From: CAZRRV01 sp045660865
Lineage (GTDB): Bacteria; Bacillota; Clostridia; Oscillospirales; Acutalibacteraceae
Reading direction: 5' to 3'
DNA length: 64,000 bases
NCBI GenBank assembly: GCA_045660865.1
Contig: JAZREP010000001.1
Span: 77,845-141,844, forward strand
Shown here piece by piece: positions 54,450-62,633 of this stretch; position 1 is the first letter of the stretch, and each line of letters begins with the position of its first letter. The position numbers were made by a program, and so were the translations under genes. The notes beneath the pieces are model-generated. The model ran no database searches, was not told the origin of the DNA, and saw only the letters and a list, made by a program, of their open reading frames with translations.

Positions 54450-55510
54450 TATTTTGCACCTCCGTTTGCTTTCTTTATTGCTTCGAGAACTTGCTCAGGA
54501 GAAGGAATCATACCACCTGTGCGGTTGCAAAGAGTTACAGGAACCTTGCATTCGCAAGCAAGTTTAACGTCTTCAATCATTTGACCCATAGAAAGTTCTA
54601 CTGAAATAATCTCTTTAACCTGATTAGCAGCCTTTTTGAAAGGAGCAACAGGGAAAGGCCATAATGTGATAGGACGGATAAGACCAACCTTTATACCTTG
54701 TTTTCTTGCCTCGTTGATAGCGTTTTTAGCAACACGAGCAGCAATACCGAAAGCAGCGATACAAATTTCGGCGTCGTCCATCAAATATTCTTCATACATT
54801 ACTTCGTTTTCTTCAATCAACTTATAACGTTCATAACGCTCAAAGTTAAGAGCTTCAAGCTCGTCAGGATTGAGGAAAAGGGAAGTGATAATGTTATGGT
54901 CACGTTCCATTTTTGTACCTGTAGTAGCCCAAGGCTTATCTACAGTTTCTTTTTTCTCATAATCAAGAGAAACCGGCTCCATCATTTGACCCATTGTACC
55001 GTCAGCCAAAATCATAGCGGGCATACGGTATTTATCTGCAAGGTCAAAACCTTTTACAGTAAGGTCAGCCATTTCCTGAACAGAACAGGGGGCCAAAACA
55101 ATCATTTTAAAGTCACCGTGACCGCCGCCTTTTGTTGCTTGGAAATAGTCAGCCTGGCTGGGTTGAATACCGCCAAGACCTGGGCCACCACGTTGAACGT
55201 TAACAATAACTGCAGGAAGGTCAGAACCTGCAAGATAAGAAAGACCTTCACTTTTAAGCGAAATGCCCGGTGAAGAAGACGATGTCATTACACGCTTACC
55301 GGTAGAAGCTACACCGTAAACCATATTGATAGCGGCGATTTCACTTTCAGCTTGCAAAAAGCATCCGCCGATTTTGGGCATTCTTTTTGCCATATATGCT
55401 GCAACCTCGGTCTGAGGTGTTATAGGATAACCAAAATAGTGCATACAGCCGGCTTTTATAGCGGCTTCAGCGATGGCTTGGTTACCCTTCATTAAAATCT
55501 TGTCTGCCAT
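54449..55510 (-). CDS. vorB: 2-oxoacid:ferredoxin oxidoreductase, alpha subunit (VorB-like)
   Basis: 353 residues from ATG 55510; an in-frame GTG at 55519 is possible but less well placed. YFGYPITPQTEVAAY, FLQAESEIAAINM, TSSSSPGISLKSEGLSYLAG and GGPGLGGIQPSQADYFQ are the pyrimidine-binding and interface motifs of the 2-ketoisovalerate type. It ends at the beta-subunit start. Together with a ferredoxin, beta and gamma subunits and ilvE it fits branched-chain 2-oxoacid metabolism rather than pyruvate. Confidence 0.88.
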   Translation of the reverse strand: MADKILMKGNQAIAEAAIKAGCMHYFGYPITPQTEVAAYMAKRMPKIGGCFLQAESEIAAINMVYGVASTGKRVMTSSSSPGISLKSEGLSYLAGSDLPAVIVNVQRGGPGLGGIQPSQADYFQATKGGGHGDFKMIVLAPCSVQEMADLTVKGFDLADKYRMPAMILADGTMGQMMEPVSLDYEKKETVDKPWATTGTKMERDHNIITSLFLNPDELEALNFERYERYKLIEENEVMYEEYLMDDAEICIAAFGIAARVAKNAINEARKQGIKVGLIRPITLWPFPVAPFKKAANQVKEIISVELSMGQMIEDVKLACECKVPVTLCNRTGGMIPSPEQVLEAIKKANGGAK

Positions 55511-55519
55511 AATTCCCAC

Positions 55520-55726
55520 TTACCTTTCTACCTTGATGATGCAGTCGGGGCACATCATAGCACAAGCAGCACAACCAACACAAGCGCCTTGGTCGGTAAT
55601 TTCTGCAGGGTGATGACCCTTTTTGTTAATTTTGTCGTTGGCAAGTTTAATAAGACCTTTAGGGCATGCATCAATACACAGTCCGCAGCCTTTGCACTTG
55701 TCGGTTTTAAAGGTTAGTTTTGCCAT
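55520..55726 (-). CDS. 2x[4Fe-4S] ferredoxin, delta subunit of the VOR complex
   Basis: 68 residues from ATG 55726 (AAGGAG 8 bases upstream; the ATG at 55732 is too close to it). Two Cx2Cx2Cx3CP clusters are present: CKGCGLCIDACPKG and CVGCAACAMMCPDC. It passes electrons between the TPP subunit and a soluble ferredoxin. It lies 9 bases upstream of the alpha subunit, the usual delta-alpha-beta-gamma order. Confidence 0.93.
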   Translation of the reverse strand: MAKLTFKTDKCKGCGLCIDACPKGLIKLANDKINKKGHHPAEITDQGACVGCAACAMMCPDCIIKVER

Positions 55727-55743
55727 ATTCATTACTCCTTTAA

Positions 55744-56409
55744 TTAAATGGGTTTTGCCTGAAGCTTTAGAGGTAATAGGTTATCAATGTTTTCTTTTAA
55801 CTCATCGTAAAGCTCAGTCTTTACAGTGGTCATAACAATCGGTAGACCTGACACTCTTGAAACTTCATTGGCATAGCCAATAGAATCAATAACATCTTGT
55901 GCGGTGGTTTCTTCACCAATATTAGAGTTGTTTACAAGACCTGTAAATGTAAGCCCGCAAGCCGTTTCAATCTCACGCATAACTTCAATAGTCGATTCGA
56001 CGTCGGGGGTGAGGGGGCGATACCCGTTTATAACCATAAGCATATCAAAATTGTTTTCAGCTTTGATTTCGGGCACCAAACGACCTAAAGCATAGGCTCC
56101 ACGGTCATCACCGCCAACATCTATAACAGCGGTAAGATTTTTATCGGCTGTAAGGCGGTACATATTGGCGGGAAGAGCGGGAATATCAACATTTGTGTTG
56201 GCGTATTCCGAACAAATAAGCTCAATGCCGTGCTTTTCAAAGTCTTGTAAGCTGTCCTTGGTACGAAAATAAGGATTAACAATATCAAGGTCTGCCACAA
56301 CTAAATTATTATAATGCTTTTTCAAATGAAATGCAAGATTTACAGCAACATTTGTTTTGCCGCTGCCGTAATGTCCGCAAAGCAAAGTAAGTCTTTTAAA
56401 ATCATTCAT
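55744..56409 (-). CDS. P-loop ATPase of the CobQ/MinD/ParA superfamily
   Basis: 221 residues with Walker A CGHYGSGKTNVAVNLA at the N-terminus, VADLDIVNPYFRTKD (switch-like Asp) and AVIDVGGDDRGAYALG (Walker B region). The signature Lys of the deviant ParA/MinD Walker A (KGGxGKT) is missing. No partner protein is obvious. It sits between the ligase and VOR genes in the Val unit, 12 bases after the ligase, so it may serve assembly or maturation of the oxidoreductase, but that is a guess. Confidence 0.75.
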   Translation of the reverse strand: MNDFKRLTLLCGHYGSGKTNVAVNLAFHLKKHYNNLVVADLDIVNPYFRTKDSLQDFEKHGIELICSEYANTNVDIPALPANMYRLTADKNLTAVIDVGGDDRGAYALGRLVPEIKAENNFDMLMVINGYRPLTPDVESTIEVMREIETACGLTFTGLVNNSNIGEETTAQDVIDSIGYANEVSRVSGLPIVMTTVKTELYDELKENIDNLLPLKLQAKPI

Positions 56410-56421
56410 AATATCACTTTT

Positions 56422-58713
56422 TTAGAGTTTGTTACGCTGTATTTTACCGCTAACGGTCTTAGGCAGACTGTCACGGAACACAACAATACGAGGATACTTA
56501 TAAGGTGCAGTATGTTTTTTAACATATTCTTGGATTTCCTTTTTAAGCTCATCGGTAGCCTCGGTGCCGTCTACAAGTACGATACTTGCTTTTACAACCT
56601 GACCTCTAACCTCATCGGGAGCGGCAGAAACACCGCACTCAAGAACGTAGGGGAGTTCCATAATAACGTTTTCAATCTCGAAAGGTCCAATACGATAGCC
56701 GGATGACTTAATAACGTCATCAACACGGCCAACATACCAATAGAATCCATCTTCATCACGCCAAGCTGTATCGCCTGTATGATAATAACCGTCATACCAA
56801 ACTTCGTCAGTTTTCTCCTGGTCGTTGTAGTATCCTGTAAATAAACCACAGGGTGCGCCGTTAGCTACATTTACAACGATTTCACCAACCTCACCGTCAG
56901 CAACATCGTTGCCATCAGGGTCAACAATATGTACATCGTAAATCGGAGCAGGTTTACCCATCGAGCCAATTTTGTGTGAAGCACCAACCATATTACCAAT
57001 AATCATTGTGCTTTCGGTTTGACCGAAACCTTCGATTATTTGAAGACCTGTAGCTTTCTCAAATTGACGGTAAACCTCCGGGTTAAGCGCTTCGCCTGCG
57101 GTTGTCATATGCTGAACAGAAGAGAAATCATACTTTGAAATATCTTGCTTAATCATCATACGAAGCATTGTAGGCGGTGCACAGAAGGTTGTAATCTTGT
57201 GCTCAGCAAACATAGGTAATATGTCCGCCGCATCAAAACGGTCAAAGTCATAAACAAATGTTGCAGCCTCGCATAACCACTGTCCGTAAAGCTTGCCCCA
57301 CATTGCTTTTGCCCAACCTGTGTCGGAAATGGTAAAGTGTAAACCGTCAGGGTCAACGTTGTGCCAATATTTTGCTGTATGGAAGTGACCAAGAGGGTAC
57401 TTATGATTGTGAGCGGCAATTTTAGGATAACCTGTGGTGCCTGATGTAAAGAACATAAGCATTAAATCATCGCCACAGGGTGAATCCTCGGTGCGCTCAA
57501 ATTTAGTGCTGAATAAGGTGTATTCTTCATCAAAACTGCGCCAACCATCACGAGTGCCGTTTACAATAAGCTTGTGTTTCAAAGTTTCACACTTTTGAGC
57601 GGCAATATCAACCTGCTCAGCTGTATCACCGTCAGCAGTACAAACAACTGCAGTTACTCCGGCGGCATTAAAGCGGTACTCAAAATCATGAACGAGCAAT
57701 TGGTTTGTAGCAGGAATTGCAATAGCTCCAAGTTTATTTAATGCTAACATACAGAACCAGAACTGATAATGGCGTTTTAAAACGAGCATTACACGGTCGC
57801 CTTTTTTAATACCCATAGATTTGAAGTAGTTTGCAACCTGGTTGGAAGCCTTTTTCATATCCTTAAAGGTAAAGCGGCGTTCGGTTTTGTCTTTTGAAAT
57901 ATGTAACATTGCAAGTTTCTTCGGGTCACGCTCAGCAAGTGCGTCAACCAAATCAAATGCAAAGTTAAAGCTATCGGTGTTTTTAAATTTAATAGATGTA
58001 GGTGTGCCGTTTTCGTTTTTAGTGGTTTCAATGTAATTATGGTAAATACGGCTTTTCTTATCTCTTGCAGAAACACGGTTATCTGCAATTTTTACAGTGG
58101 TTTGAAGCTCGGGGATAGGTTCGCCAGTTGGGTTAAGAACAATAGCGTAGAACTTACAATCTTTGCCGTTTACAGCTATCATACCGTGAGGTGTGTCACT
58201 ATCAAAGTAAATGCTGTCACCGGGGCCTAAAACCTCACGGTGATTACCAACCTGAACCATAAGGTTGCCTTCAATTACAATGTCACATTCTTGACCGGCA
58301 TGGGTGGTGAGCTCAATTTCTTTTTCTTGTGCTGATTCGTCGTAAATACTGTTTACAAAAAGTGGCTCAGCAATTCTGTCACGGAAAGCATACGCTAAGT
58401 TGTAATATGTCATACCGTGCGCTTGCGATACCTTTTGACCGCCGCCTGCACGAGTTACAGTGTAACCCGCAAGTTTTGGGCTGTAACCCTCAATAATATC
58501 AGTAACATTTACGTTGAGAGCTAGGGCACAACGATAAATAAAAGCAAAGTTTAAGTCACTTTTACCTGATTCGCATTCTATGTATTCAGCTTCGCTGACA
58601 TTGGTTTTGGCAGCCATTTGAGCCGCAGTAAGACCTTCAAGCTCACGAAGTTCTCTGATACGGCTTGCCATTTCTTGAATTTTGTAGTCTAGCGCAGTAA
58701 TTTGTTCCATCAT
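56422..58713 (-). CDS. HTH-cupin-acyl-CoA synthetase fusion (Val T-box unit)
   Basis: 763 residues in three parts. Residues about 15-75 are an XRE-type helix-turn-helix (AAQMAAKTNVSEAEYIECESGK-like order), about 130-200 a cupin (THAGQECDIVIEG, GDSIYFDSDTPHG), and about 250-763 an AMP-forming acyl-CoA synthetase of the short/medium-chain type with FFTSGTTGYPK (about 420), GFGQTES, GRVDDVIKSSGYRIGP (about 664) and the catalytic Lys in SGKIQRNKL at the end. The HTH-cupin pair is a common repressor architecture. It is the first gene of the unit leading to VOR and ilvE; isobutyrate activation is inferred. Confidence 0.88.
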   Translation of the reverse strand: MMEQITALDYKIQEMASRIRELRELEGLTAAQMAAKTNVSEAEYIECESGKSDLNFAFIYRCALALNVNVTDIIEGYSPKLAGYTVTRAGGGQKVSQAHGMTYYNLAYAFRDRIAEPLFVNSIYDESAQEKEIELTTHAGQECDIVIEGNLMVQVGNHREVLGPGDSIYFDSDTPHGMIAVNGKDCKFYAIVLNPTGEPIPELQTTVKIADNRVSARDKKSRIYHNYIETTKNENGTPTSIKFKNTDSFNFAFDLVDALAERDPKKLAMLHISKDKTERRFTFKDMKKASNQVANYFKSMGIKKGDRVMLVLKRHYQFWFCMLALNKLGAIAIPATNQLLVHDFEYRFNAAGVTAVVCTADGDTAEQVDIAAQKCETLKHKLIVNGTRDGWRSFDEEYTLFSTKFERTEDSPCGDDLMLMFFTSGTTGYPKIAAHNHKYPLGHFHTAKYWHNVDPDGLHFTISDTGWAKAMWGKLYGQWLCEAATFVYDFDRFDAADILPMFAEHKITTFCAPPTMLRMMIKQDISKYDFSSVQHMTTAGEALNPEVYRQFEKATGLQIIEGFGQTESTMIIGNMVGASHKIGSMGKPAPIYDVHIVDPDGNDVADGEVGEIVVNVANGAPCGLFTGYYNDQEKTDEVWYDGYYHTGDTAWRDEDGFYWYVGRVDDVIKSSGYRIGPFEIENVIMELPYVLECGVSAAPDEVRGQVVKASIVLVDGTEATDELKKEIQEYVKKHTAPYKYPRIVVFRDSLPKTVSGKIQRNKL

Positions 58714-58738
58714 TTACAAATCCTTCCTGTTGGGACTT

Positions 58739-59014
58739 AAAAAGCACTCGCCCCAAAGTTATGACTTTGAGACGAGCGCTGCTAATCAGTCACCCGCGGT
58801 ACCACTCAAATTGCAACCACAGTTGCCACTCTTGGAATCTAACAATTCCTATGCCTTTACGCAGCAATCACGGGAAGATTCTACTTGTCTTGCGACTTTC
58901 TTTCTTCCGACTCGGAAGCTACAAACATAAACCTGCTTTTGATAACTTACACCAACCGTTATCTCTCTGAGAAAAGCCTTGGAATATGCCCTCTTCGTCA
59001 AAGTCTTTAAAATT
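58739..59014 (-). promoter_or_regulatory. T-box leader, specifier GUA (Val)
   Basis: The minus strand has AGAGAGATAAC and GGTTGGTG of Stem I, the T-box motif GAGTGGTACCGCGGGTGA (58794-58807 region) and a G+C-rich terminator stem with T run at 58739-58743. The specifier columns read GTA-G before CTTC-CGAG, i.e. Val. Sequence in the T-box and terminator-proximal part is strongly similar to that of the Ile T-box at 61351-61629, including the shared run GTAAAGGCATAGGAATTG. It controls the HTH-cupin-ligase, ParA-like ATPase, VOR and ilvE genes. The gap 58714-59058 contains nothing else. Confidence 0.88.
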
Positions 59015-59020
59015 TATGTT

Positions 59021-59049
59021 AGTATACCATAATTTAAATATTTTGTCAA
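59021..59049 (-). promoter_or_regulatory. promoter of the Val T-box unit
   Basis: TTGACA (59044-59049), 17-base spacer and TATACT (59021-59026) on the minus strand. It begins 10 bases after the upstream ligase stop with no terminator between, so readthrough from the Ile unit is possible. Confidence 0.85.
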
Positions 59050-59058
59050 TATTTAATA

Positions 59059-61326
59059 TTAAAGTTTGTTGCGCTGTATCTTGCCGCTAATTGTCTTAGG
59101 TAAGCTGTCACAGAATACAACAAGACGAGGGTATTTGTAGGGGGCAGTGTGTGTTTTAACATACTCTTGGATTTCCTTTTTAAGCTCCTCAGTAGGTTCG
59201 GTACCTTTAGTAAGTACAATACTTGCTTTAACAATTTGACCTCTTACCTCATCGGGAGCAGCAGATACACCGCATTCAAGGACATAGGGGAGTTCCATAA
59301 TAACGCTTTCAATTTCAAAAGGTCCTATACGGTAACCAGAAGACTTGATAACGTCATCAATACGGCTAACATACCAGAAATAACCGTCCTCATCACGCCA
59401 AGCTGTGTCACCGGTATGGTACATACCGTCGTACCAAGCTTCACTAGTCTTTTCATCATCAAGATAATACTCTTTAAAAAGACCGCAGGGGGCACCGTCT
59501 TTAGTATGAATAACAATTTCACCGACTTCGCCGTCAGCAACAGGGTTACCGTCGGGGTCAACTATGTCAACATTATATTGCGGTGAAGCTTTACCCATAG
59601 CACCAACCTTTGGTGTGGTGCCACGCAGGTTTGCAATGGTAAGGGTGGTCTCGGTTTGACCAAAACCTTCCATAATTTGTAGACCTGTTGCTTTTTCGAA
59701 TTGCTTAAATACTTCGGGATTAAGGGCTTCGCCTGCAGTTGTCATATGGTGAATAGAAGATAAATCGTAGTTAGATAAATCTTCTTTTATAAGCATACGC
59801 AGCATTGTAGGCGGTGCGCAGAATGTAGTGATACCATACTTTGCAAACATAGGCAAAATATCTGCTGCATCAAAGCGGTCAAAGTCATAAACAAATACGG
59901 CTCCTTCGCACAACCATTGTCCGTAGAGTTTGCCCCAAAGAGATTTACCCCAACCTGTGTCGGAAATAGTAAGGTGCAAGCCGTCACGTTCGCAACAATG
60001 CCAGTATTTTGCAGTTGCAAAGTGGCCTAAAGCATAAGTATGCTTGTGAGATGCCATTTTAGGATTACCTGTTGTACCCGATGTAAAGAACATTAAAGCG
60101 GTATCATCACCGGCAGATGTGTCTTCTGTACGGTTATAATGGGTAGAGAATAGTTTGTATTCACTGTCAAAATCGTGCCAGCCGTCACGAGAACCGCCAA
60201 CCATAATAAGATTTTTAACACAGTCGCAGTTTTTGGCAGCGCGCTCAGCAATTTCAGCGGTGTCACCATCAGCAGTACAAACAAGCGCGGTTACACCGGC
60301 GGCTTTATAGCGGTATTCAAAGTCATGGTCTTTAAGCTGATTTGTAGCGGGAATTGCTACAGCGCCAAGCTTATGTAATGCTGTCATACAGAACCAGAAC
60401 TGATAATGGCGCTTCAAAACGAGCATTACCTTATCACCGCGTTTAATGCCCAAAGATGTGAAATAGTTTGCAACCTGATTTGAAGCTTTTTTCATATCTT
60501 TAAAGGTGAAGCGGCGTTCGGTTTTATCCTTGTCTATATGAAGCATAGCGAGTTTTTCGGGATATTTATCGGCAATGCCGTCAACTATATCAAAACCAAA
60601 GTTGAAGTTATCGATGTTTTTAAACTTAATGTCTTGTAAAGCGCCGTTTTCATCTTCAAAGGTCTCAACAAATTTTTCACAAACGAGGCTCTCGCTCTTT
60701 TTAGTAGATACAATGCTTTTGCGAACAACCTCTTCTTTGGTGTCTTCACCGGGAAGTACCACAGCACAGAACACGCAGTCTTTGCCACCAACAGCAATCA
60801 TTCCGTGAGGGGTAGAACTGTTGTAATATATACTGTCACCTTCGTGCAAAACCTCAGTATGTTCACCGATTTGAACTTTAAGCGAGCCGCTTAAAATAAA
60901 GTCAAATTCCTGGCCCGAGTGTGTTGCAAGGTTAATAGGCTTATTTTGCTGGGAAGCTGAATATTCATATCTTACATAATAAGGCTCTGCAATTTTATCC
61001 TTAAATTTGGGCGCCAGGTTGGTAATGTCAATACCATCTTCTTTAGCGGTTTTCTGTCCGCCGCCTTTACGGGTTACGGTATAGCTGGAAAGACGTGCGG
61101 AATGACCCTCAAGAAGCTGTGTCATTTCTACATCAAAGGCCAGTGCGCATTTATGTATAAAAGAAAAGGGGAAATCTACACTTGCATTTTCGTACTTTGT
61201 ATATTCTTCTTCGCTGCATTGTGTTTTTTCTGCCATTTCGGCAATAGACCAACCCATAATTTCGCGCATTTCCTTAATTCGCGCGGCAATTTCCATAAGT
61301 TGTTGTTTTGCGGTGTTGGTTTGCAT
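59059..61326 (-). CDS. HTH-cupin-acyl-CoA synthetase fusion (Ile T-box unit)
   Basis: 755 residues, a close paralogue of the protein encoded at 56422-58713 with the same order. XRE-type HTH (about 12-70), cupin (THSGQEFDFILSG, GDSIYYNSSTPHG) and AMP-forming synthetase (FFTSGTTGNPK about 410, GFGQTETT, SRIDDVIKSSGYRIGP, C-terminal GKIQRNKL). The C-terminal parts are nearly identical, whereas the stretch between cupin and ligase and parts of the substrate region differ. AAGGAG precedes the ATG. Its own T-box reads Ile, so 2-methylbutyrate activation is inferred. Confidence 0.88.
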   Translation of the reverse strand: MQTNTAKQQLMEIAARIKEMREIMGWSIAEMAEKTQCSEEEYTKYENASVDFPFSFIHKCALAFDVEMTQLLEGHSARLSSYTVTRKGGGQKTAKEDGIDITNLAPKFKDKIAEPYYVRYEYSASQQNKPINLATHSGQEFDFILSGSLKVQIGEHTEVLHEGDSIYYNSSTPHGMIAVGGKDCVFCAVVLPGEDTKEEVVRKSIVSTKKSESLVCEKFVETFEDENGALQDIKFKNIDNFNFGFDIVDGIADKYPEKLAMLHIDKDKTERRFTFKDMKKASNQVANYFTSLGIKRGDKVMLVLKRHYQFWFCMTALHKLGAVAIPATNQLKDHDFEYRYKAAGVTALVCTADGDTAEIAERAAKNCDCVKNLIMVGGSRDGWHDFDSEYKLFSTHYNRTEDTSAGDDTALMFFTSGTTGNPKMASHKHTYALGHFATAKYWHCCERDGLHLTISDTGWGKSLWGKLYGQWLCEGAVFVYDFDRFDAADILPMFAKYGITTFCAPPTMLRMLIKEDLSNYDLSSIHHMTTAGEALNPEVFKQFEKATGLQIMEGFGQTETTLTIANLRGTTPKVGAMGKASPQYNVDIVDPDGNPVADGEVGEIVIHTKDGAPCGLFKEYYLDDEKTSEAWYDGMYHTGDTAWRDEDGYFWYVSRIDDVIKSSGYRIGPFEIESVIMELPYVLECGVSAAPDEVRGQIVKASIVLTKGTEPTEELKKEIQEYVKTHTAPYKYPRLVVFCDSLPKTISGKIQRNKL

Positions 61327-61350
61327 AAAATCTACTCCTTTTCAGCGTGA

Positions 61351-61629
61351 TAAAAAATAAAACACCCGTCTCAAAACTTTGAGACGGGTGATAATATCAC
61401 TCGCGGTACCACTCAAATTGCAACCAAAAGGTTACCACTCTCGGAATCAAGCAATTCCTATGCCTTTACGCAGCAGTCACGGAAGGTATCTACTAAGTAT
61501 AAAACCGTTCGGGCCTTCAGCTCGGAAGGGATGGGCATTTTAGAAATTTTGTTGCTGTCTCGCACCAACCGACAGTTCTCTGAAAACTCAAATTCTAAGC
61601 CGTCTTCGTCATAGCTTTTCAAAATTTTT
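61351..61629 (-). promoter_or_regulatory. T-box leader, specifier AUC (Ile)
   Basis: Minus-strand leader with GAGAACTGTC-GGTTGGTG of Stem I, T-box motif GAGTGGTACCGCG (61402-61414 region) and a perfect terminator stem with the T-rich run at 61351-61362. Aligned with the two other T-boxes at the GAAG/CTTC helix and CGAG, the specifier reads ATC-C, i.e. Ile. The base after the codon is C, where a purine is usual, so this is the least certain of the three reads. The 399-base gap 61327-61725 holds only this leader, its promoter and the tRNA-Arg terminator. Confidence 0.82.
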
Positions 61630-61634
61630 TCATA

Positions 61635-61663
61635 TTTTAACACAGTATTACTGTTACTGTCAA
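61635..61663 (-). promoter_or_regulatory. promoter of the Ile T-box unit
   Basis: TTGACA (61658-61663) and TTAAAA (61635-61640) spaced by 17 bases on the minus strand. Confidence 0.72.
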
Positions 61664-61686
61664 GTGTTTTTTGTAAAAATAACAGC

Positions 61687-61718
61687 AAAACACCTCAACT
61701 GTAATTGTGAGGTGTTTT
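61687..61718 (-). terminator. intrinsic terminator after tRNA-Arg
   Basis: 11-base-pair stem AAAACACCTCA/TGAGGTGTTTT directly after the tRNA; the T run is partly within the stem. Confidence 0.78.
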
Positions 61719-61725
61719 CGTTTTG

Positions 61726-61802
61726 TGGCCCGCCCGGAGGGATTTGAACCCCCGTCCTTCAGAATCGGAATCTGCTGCGATATCCAGCTTCGCCACGGGC
61801 GG
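61726..61802 (-). tRNA. tRNA-Arg (anticodon CCG)
   Basis: Minus-strand cloverleaf with acceptor CCGCCCG/CGGGCGG, anticodon loop TTCCGAT with anticodon CCG (CGG codons), T-arm GGTTCAAATCC and encoded CCA (complement of 61726-61728). The first pair of the anticodon stem is a G-A mismatch; the rest pairs normally. Confidence 0.92.
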
Positions 61803-61824
61803 ACATATAAGGCGATTAAACGCC

Positions 61825-62559
61825 TTATTTTTGTGCTAGTTTATCTATCTTAATTAACATTTCTTTGGCAGCTTTAATTGCGGCTTTACCACTTTTACTG
61901 TTGGCGATTTTTTCGCCTGATTTACGCATACAGAGATAAACATCCTCAGTGTAGCCGATGCCGTCGTTGGCCTTTAAAATTTCGTCAAATTTAGTGCCGT
62001 TTAGTTTAACGGCTTTACCGTTGTATTCGCTCAAATTTAAAGTATCAACCCATAAACCGCCGTCAGTCTCTTTATCTAATTTAACCATATTGTCATAGCT
62101 TAAAATGAACAGCTGGGCATAGTTAATATTAAATTGGAGCTTGAATTTTGTTGCCCTTGCGCCAACTTCTTCATAATTTGTGCCGTTTTCGTCGTAAGAG
62201 CAATCTAATACTTCGACTAAGGTTTTCCCATCATCGTTAGAATCGGGGCAATACTGGGCTAAAAACTCAGAGTATTCCTTCGATACTTCAGTAAGGTTCA
62301 TTGCACCGGTGTTTATTACTACAAGACAATCGGGTGTTTTTTCAGTTAAGATTTTTTTGCCTAACGAAACAACAAAAACAAAGGCACAAGCGATTACAAC
62401 AATATGCCAAACGTGATAGCGTAAAAAGTTGGCAAAAGCAGGGAAGCCCTTAAGCTTTTGCTTAGGAACATCATCGTTTTTTGGAGGGCTTATCAAGCCT
62501 TGCCGCATTTTTTTAAGCTCAATTAAATCTTTGTTGTTTACATTGTGTGATTTACTCAT
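61825..62559 (-). CDS. membrane-anchored protein of unknown function
   Basis: 244 residues. A charged cytoplasmic N-terminus of about 50 residues precedes one hydrophobic segment (about 49-68, WHIVVIACAFVFVVS). The remainder is an extracytoplasmic, acidic domain with no motif I recognise and a Lys-rich C-terminal helix. It lies 22 bases upstream of tRNA-Arg on the same strand. No function can be given. Confidence 0.6.
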   Translation of the reverse strand: MSKSHNVNNKDLIELKKMRQGLISPPKNDDVPKQKLKGFPAFANFLRYHVWHIVVIACAFVFVVSLGKKILTEKTPDCLVVINTGAMNLTEVSKEYSEFLAQYCPDSNDDGKTLVEVLDCSYDENGTNYEEVGARATKFKLQFNINYAQLFILSYDNMVKLDKETDGGLWVDTLNLSEYNGKAVKLNGTKFDEILKANDGIGYTEDVYLCMRKSGEKIANSKSGKAAIKAAKEMLIKIDKLAQK

Positions 62560-62633
62560 TTAATCATCCCGTATAAAAATATATCTAAATTATATCAAAG
62601 TACTTCCTTTAAAGCAAGCGTTAAGCAGAATAA

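Noticed and set aside
53161..55726. 2-oxoglutarate or pyruvate oxidoreductase (Kor/Por) instead of VOR
   Set aside because: The subunit layout allows Kor, but VorB-like features, operon sharing with ilvE and the Val T-box make branched-chain 2-oxo acids more likely. Not excluded without assay.
58730..58970. Two overlapping plus-strand ORFs (66 and 69 codons) opposite the Val T-box
   Set aside because: They lie on the complement of the T-box structure and have no start signal or homology I recognise.
61458..61688. 76-codon minus-strand ORF within the Ile T-box
   Set aside because: It reads through Stem I of the leader and into the promoter; the RNA elements explain the sequence.
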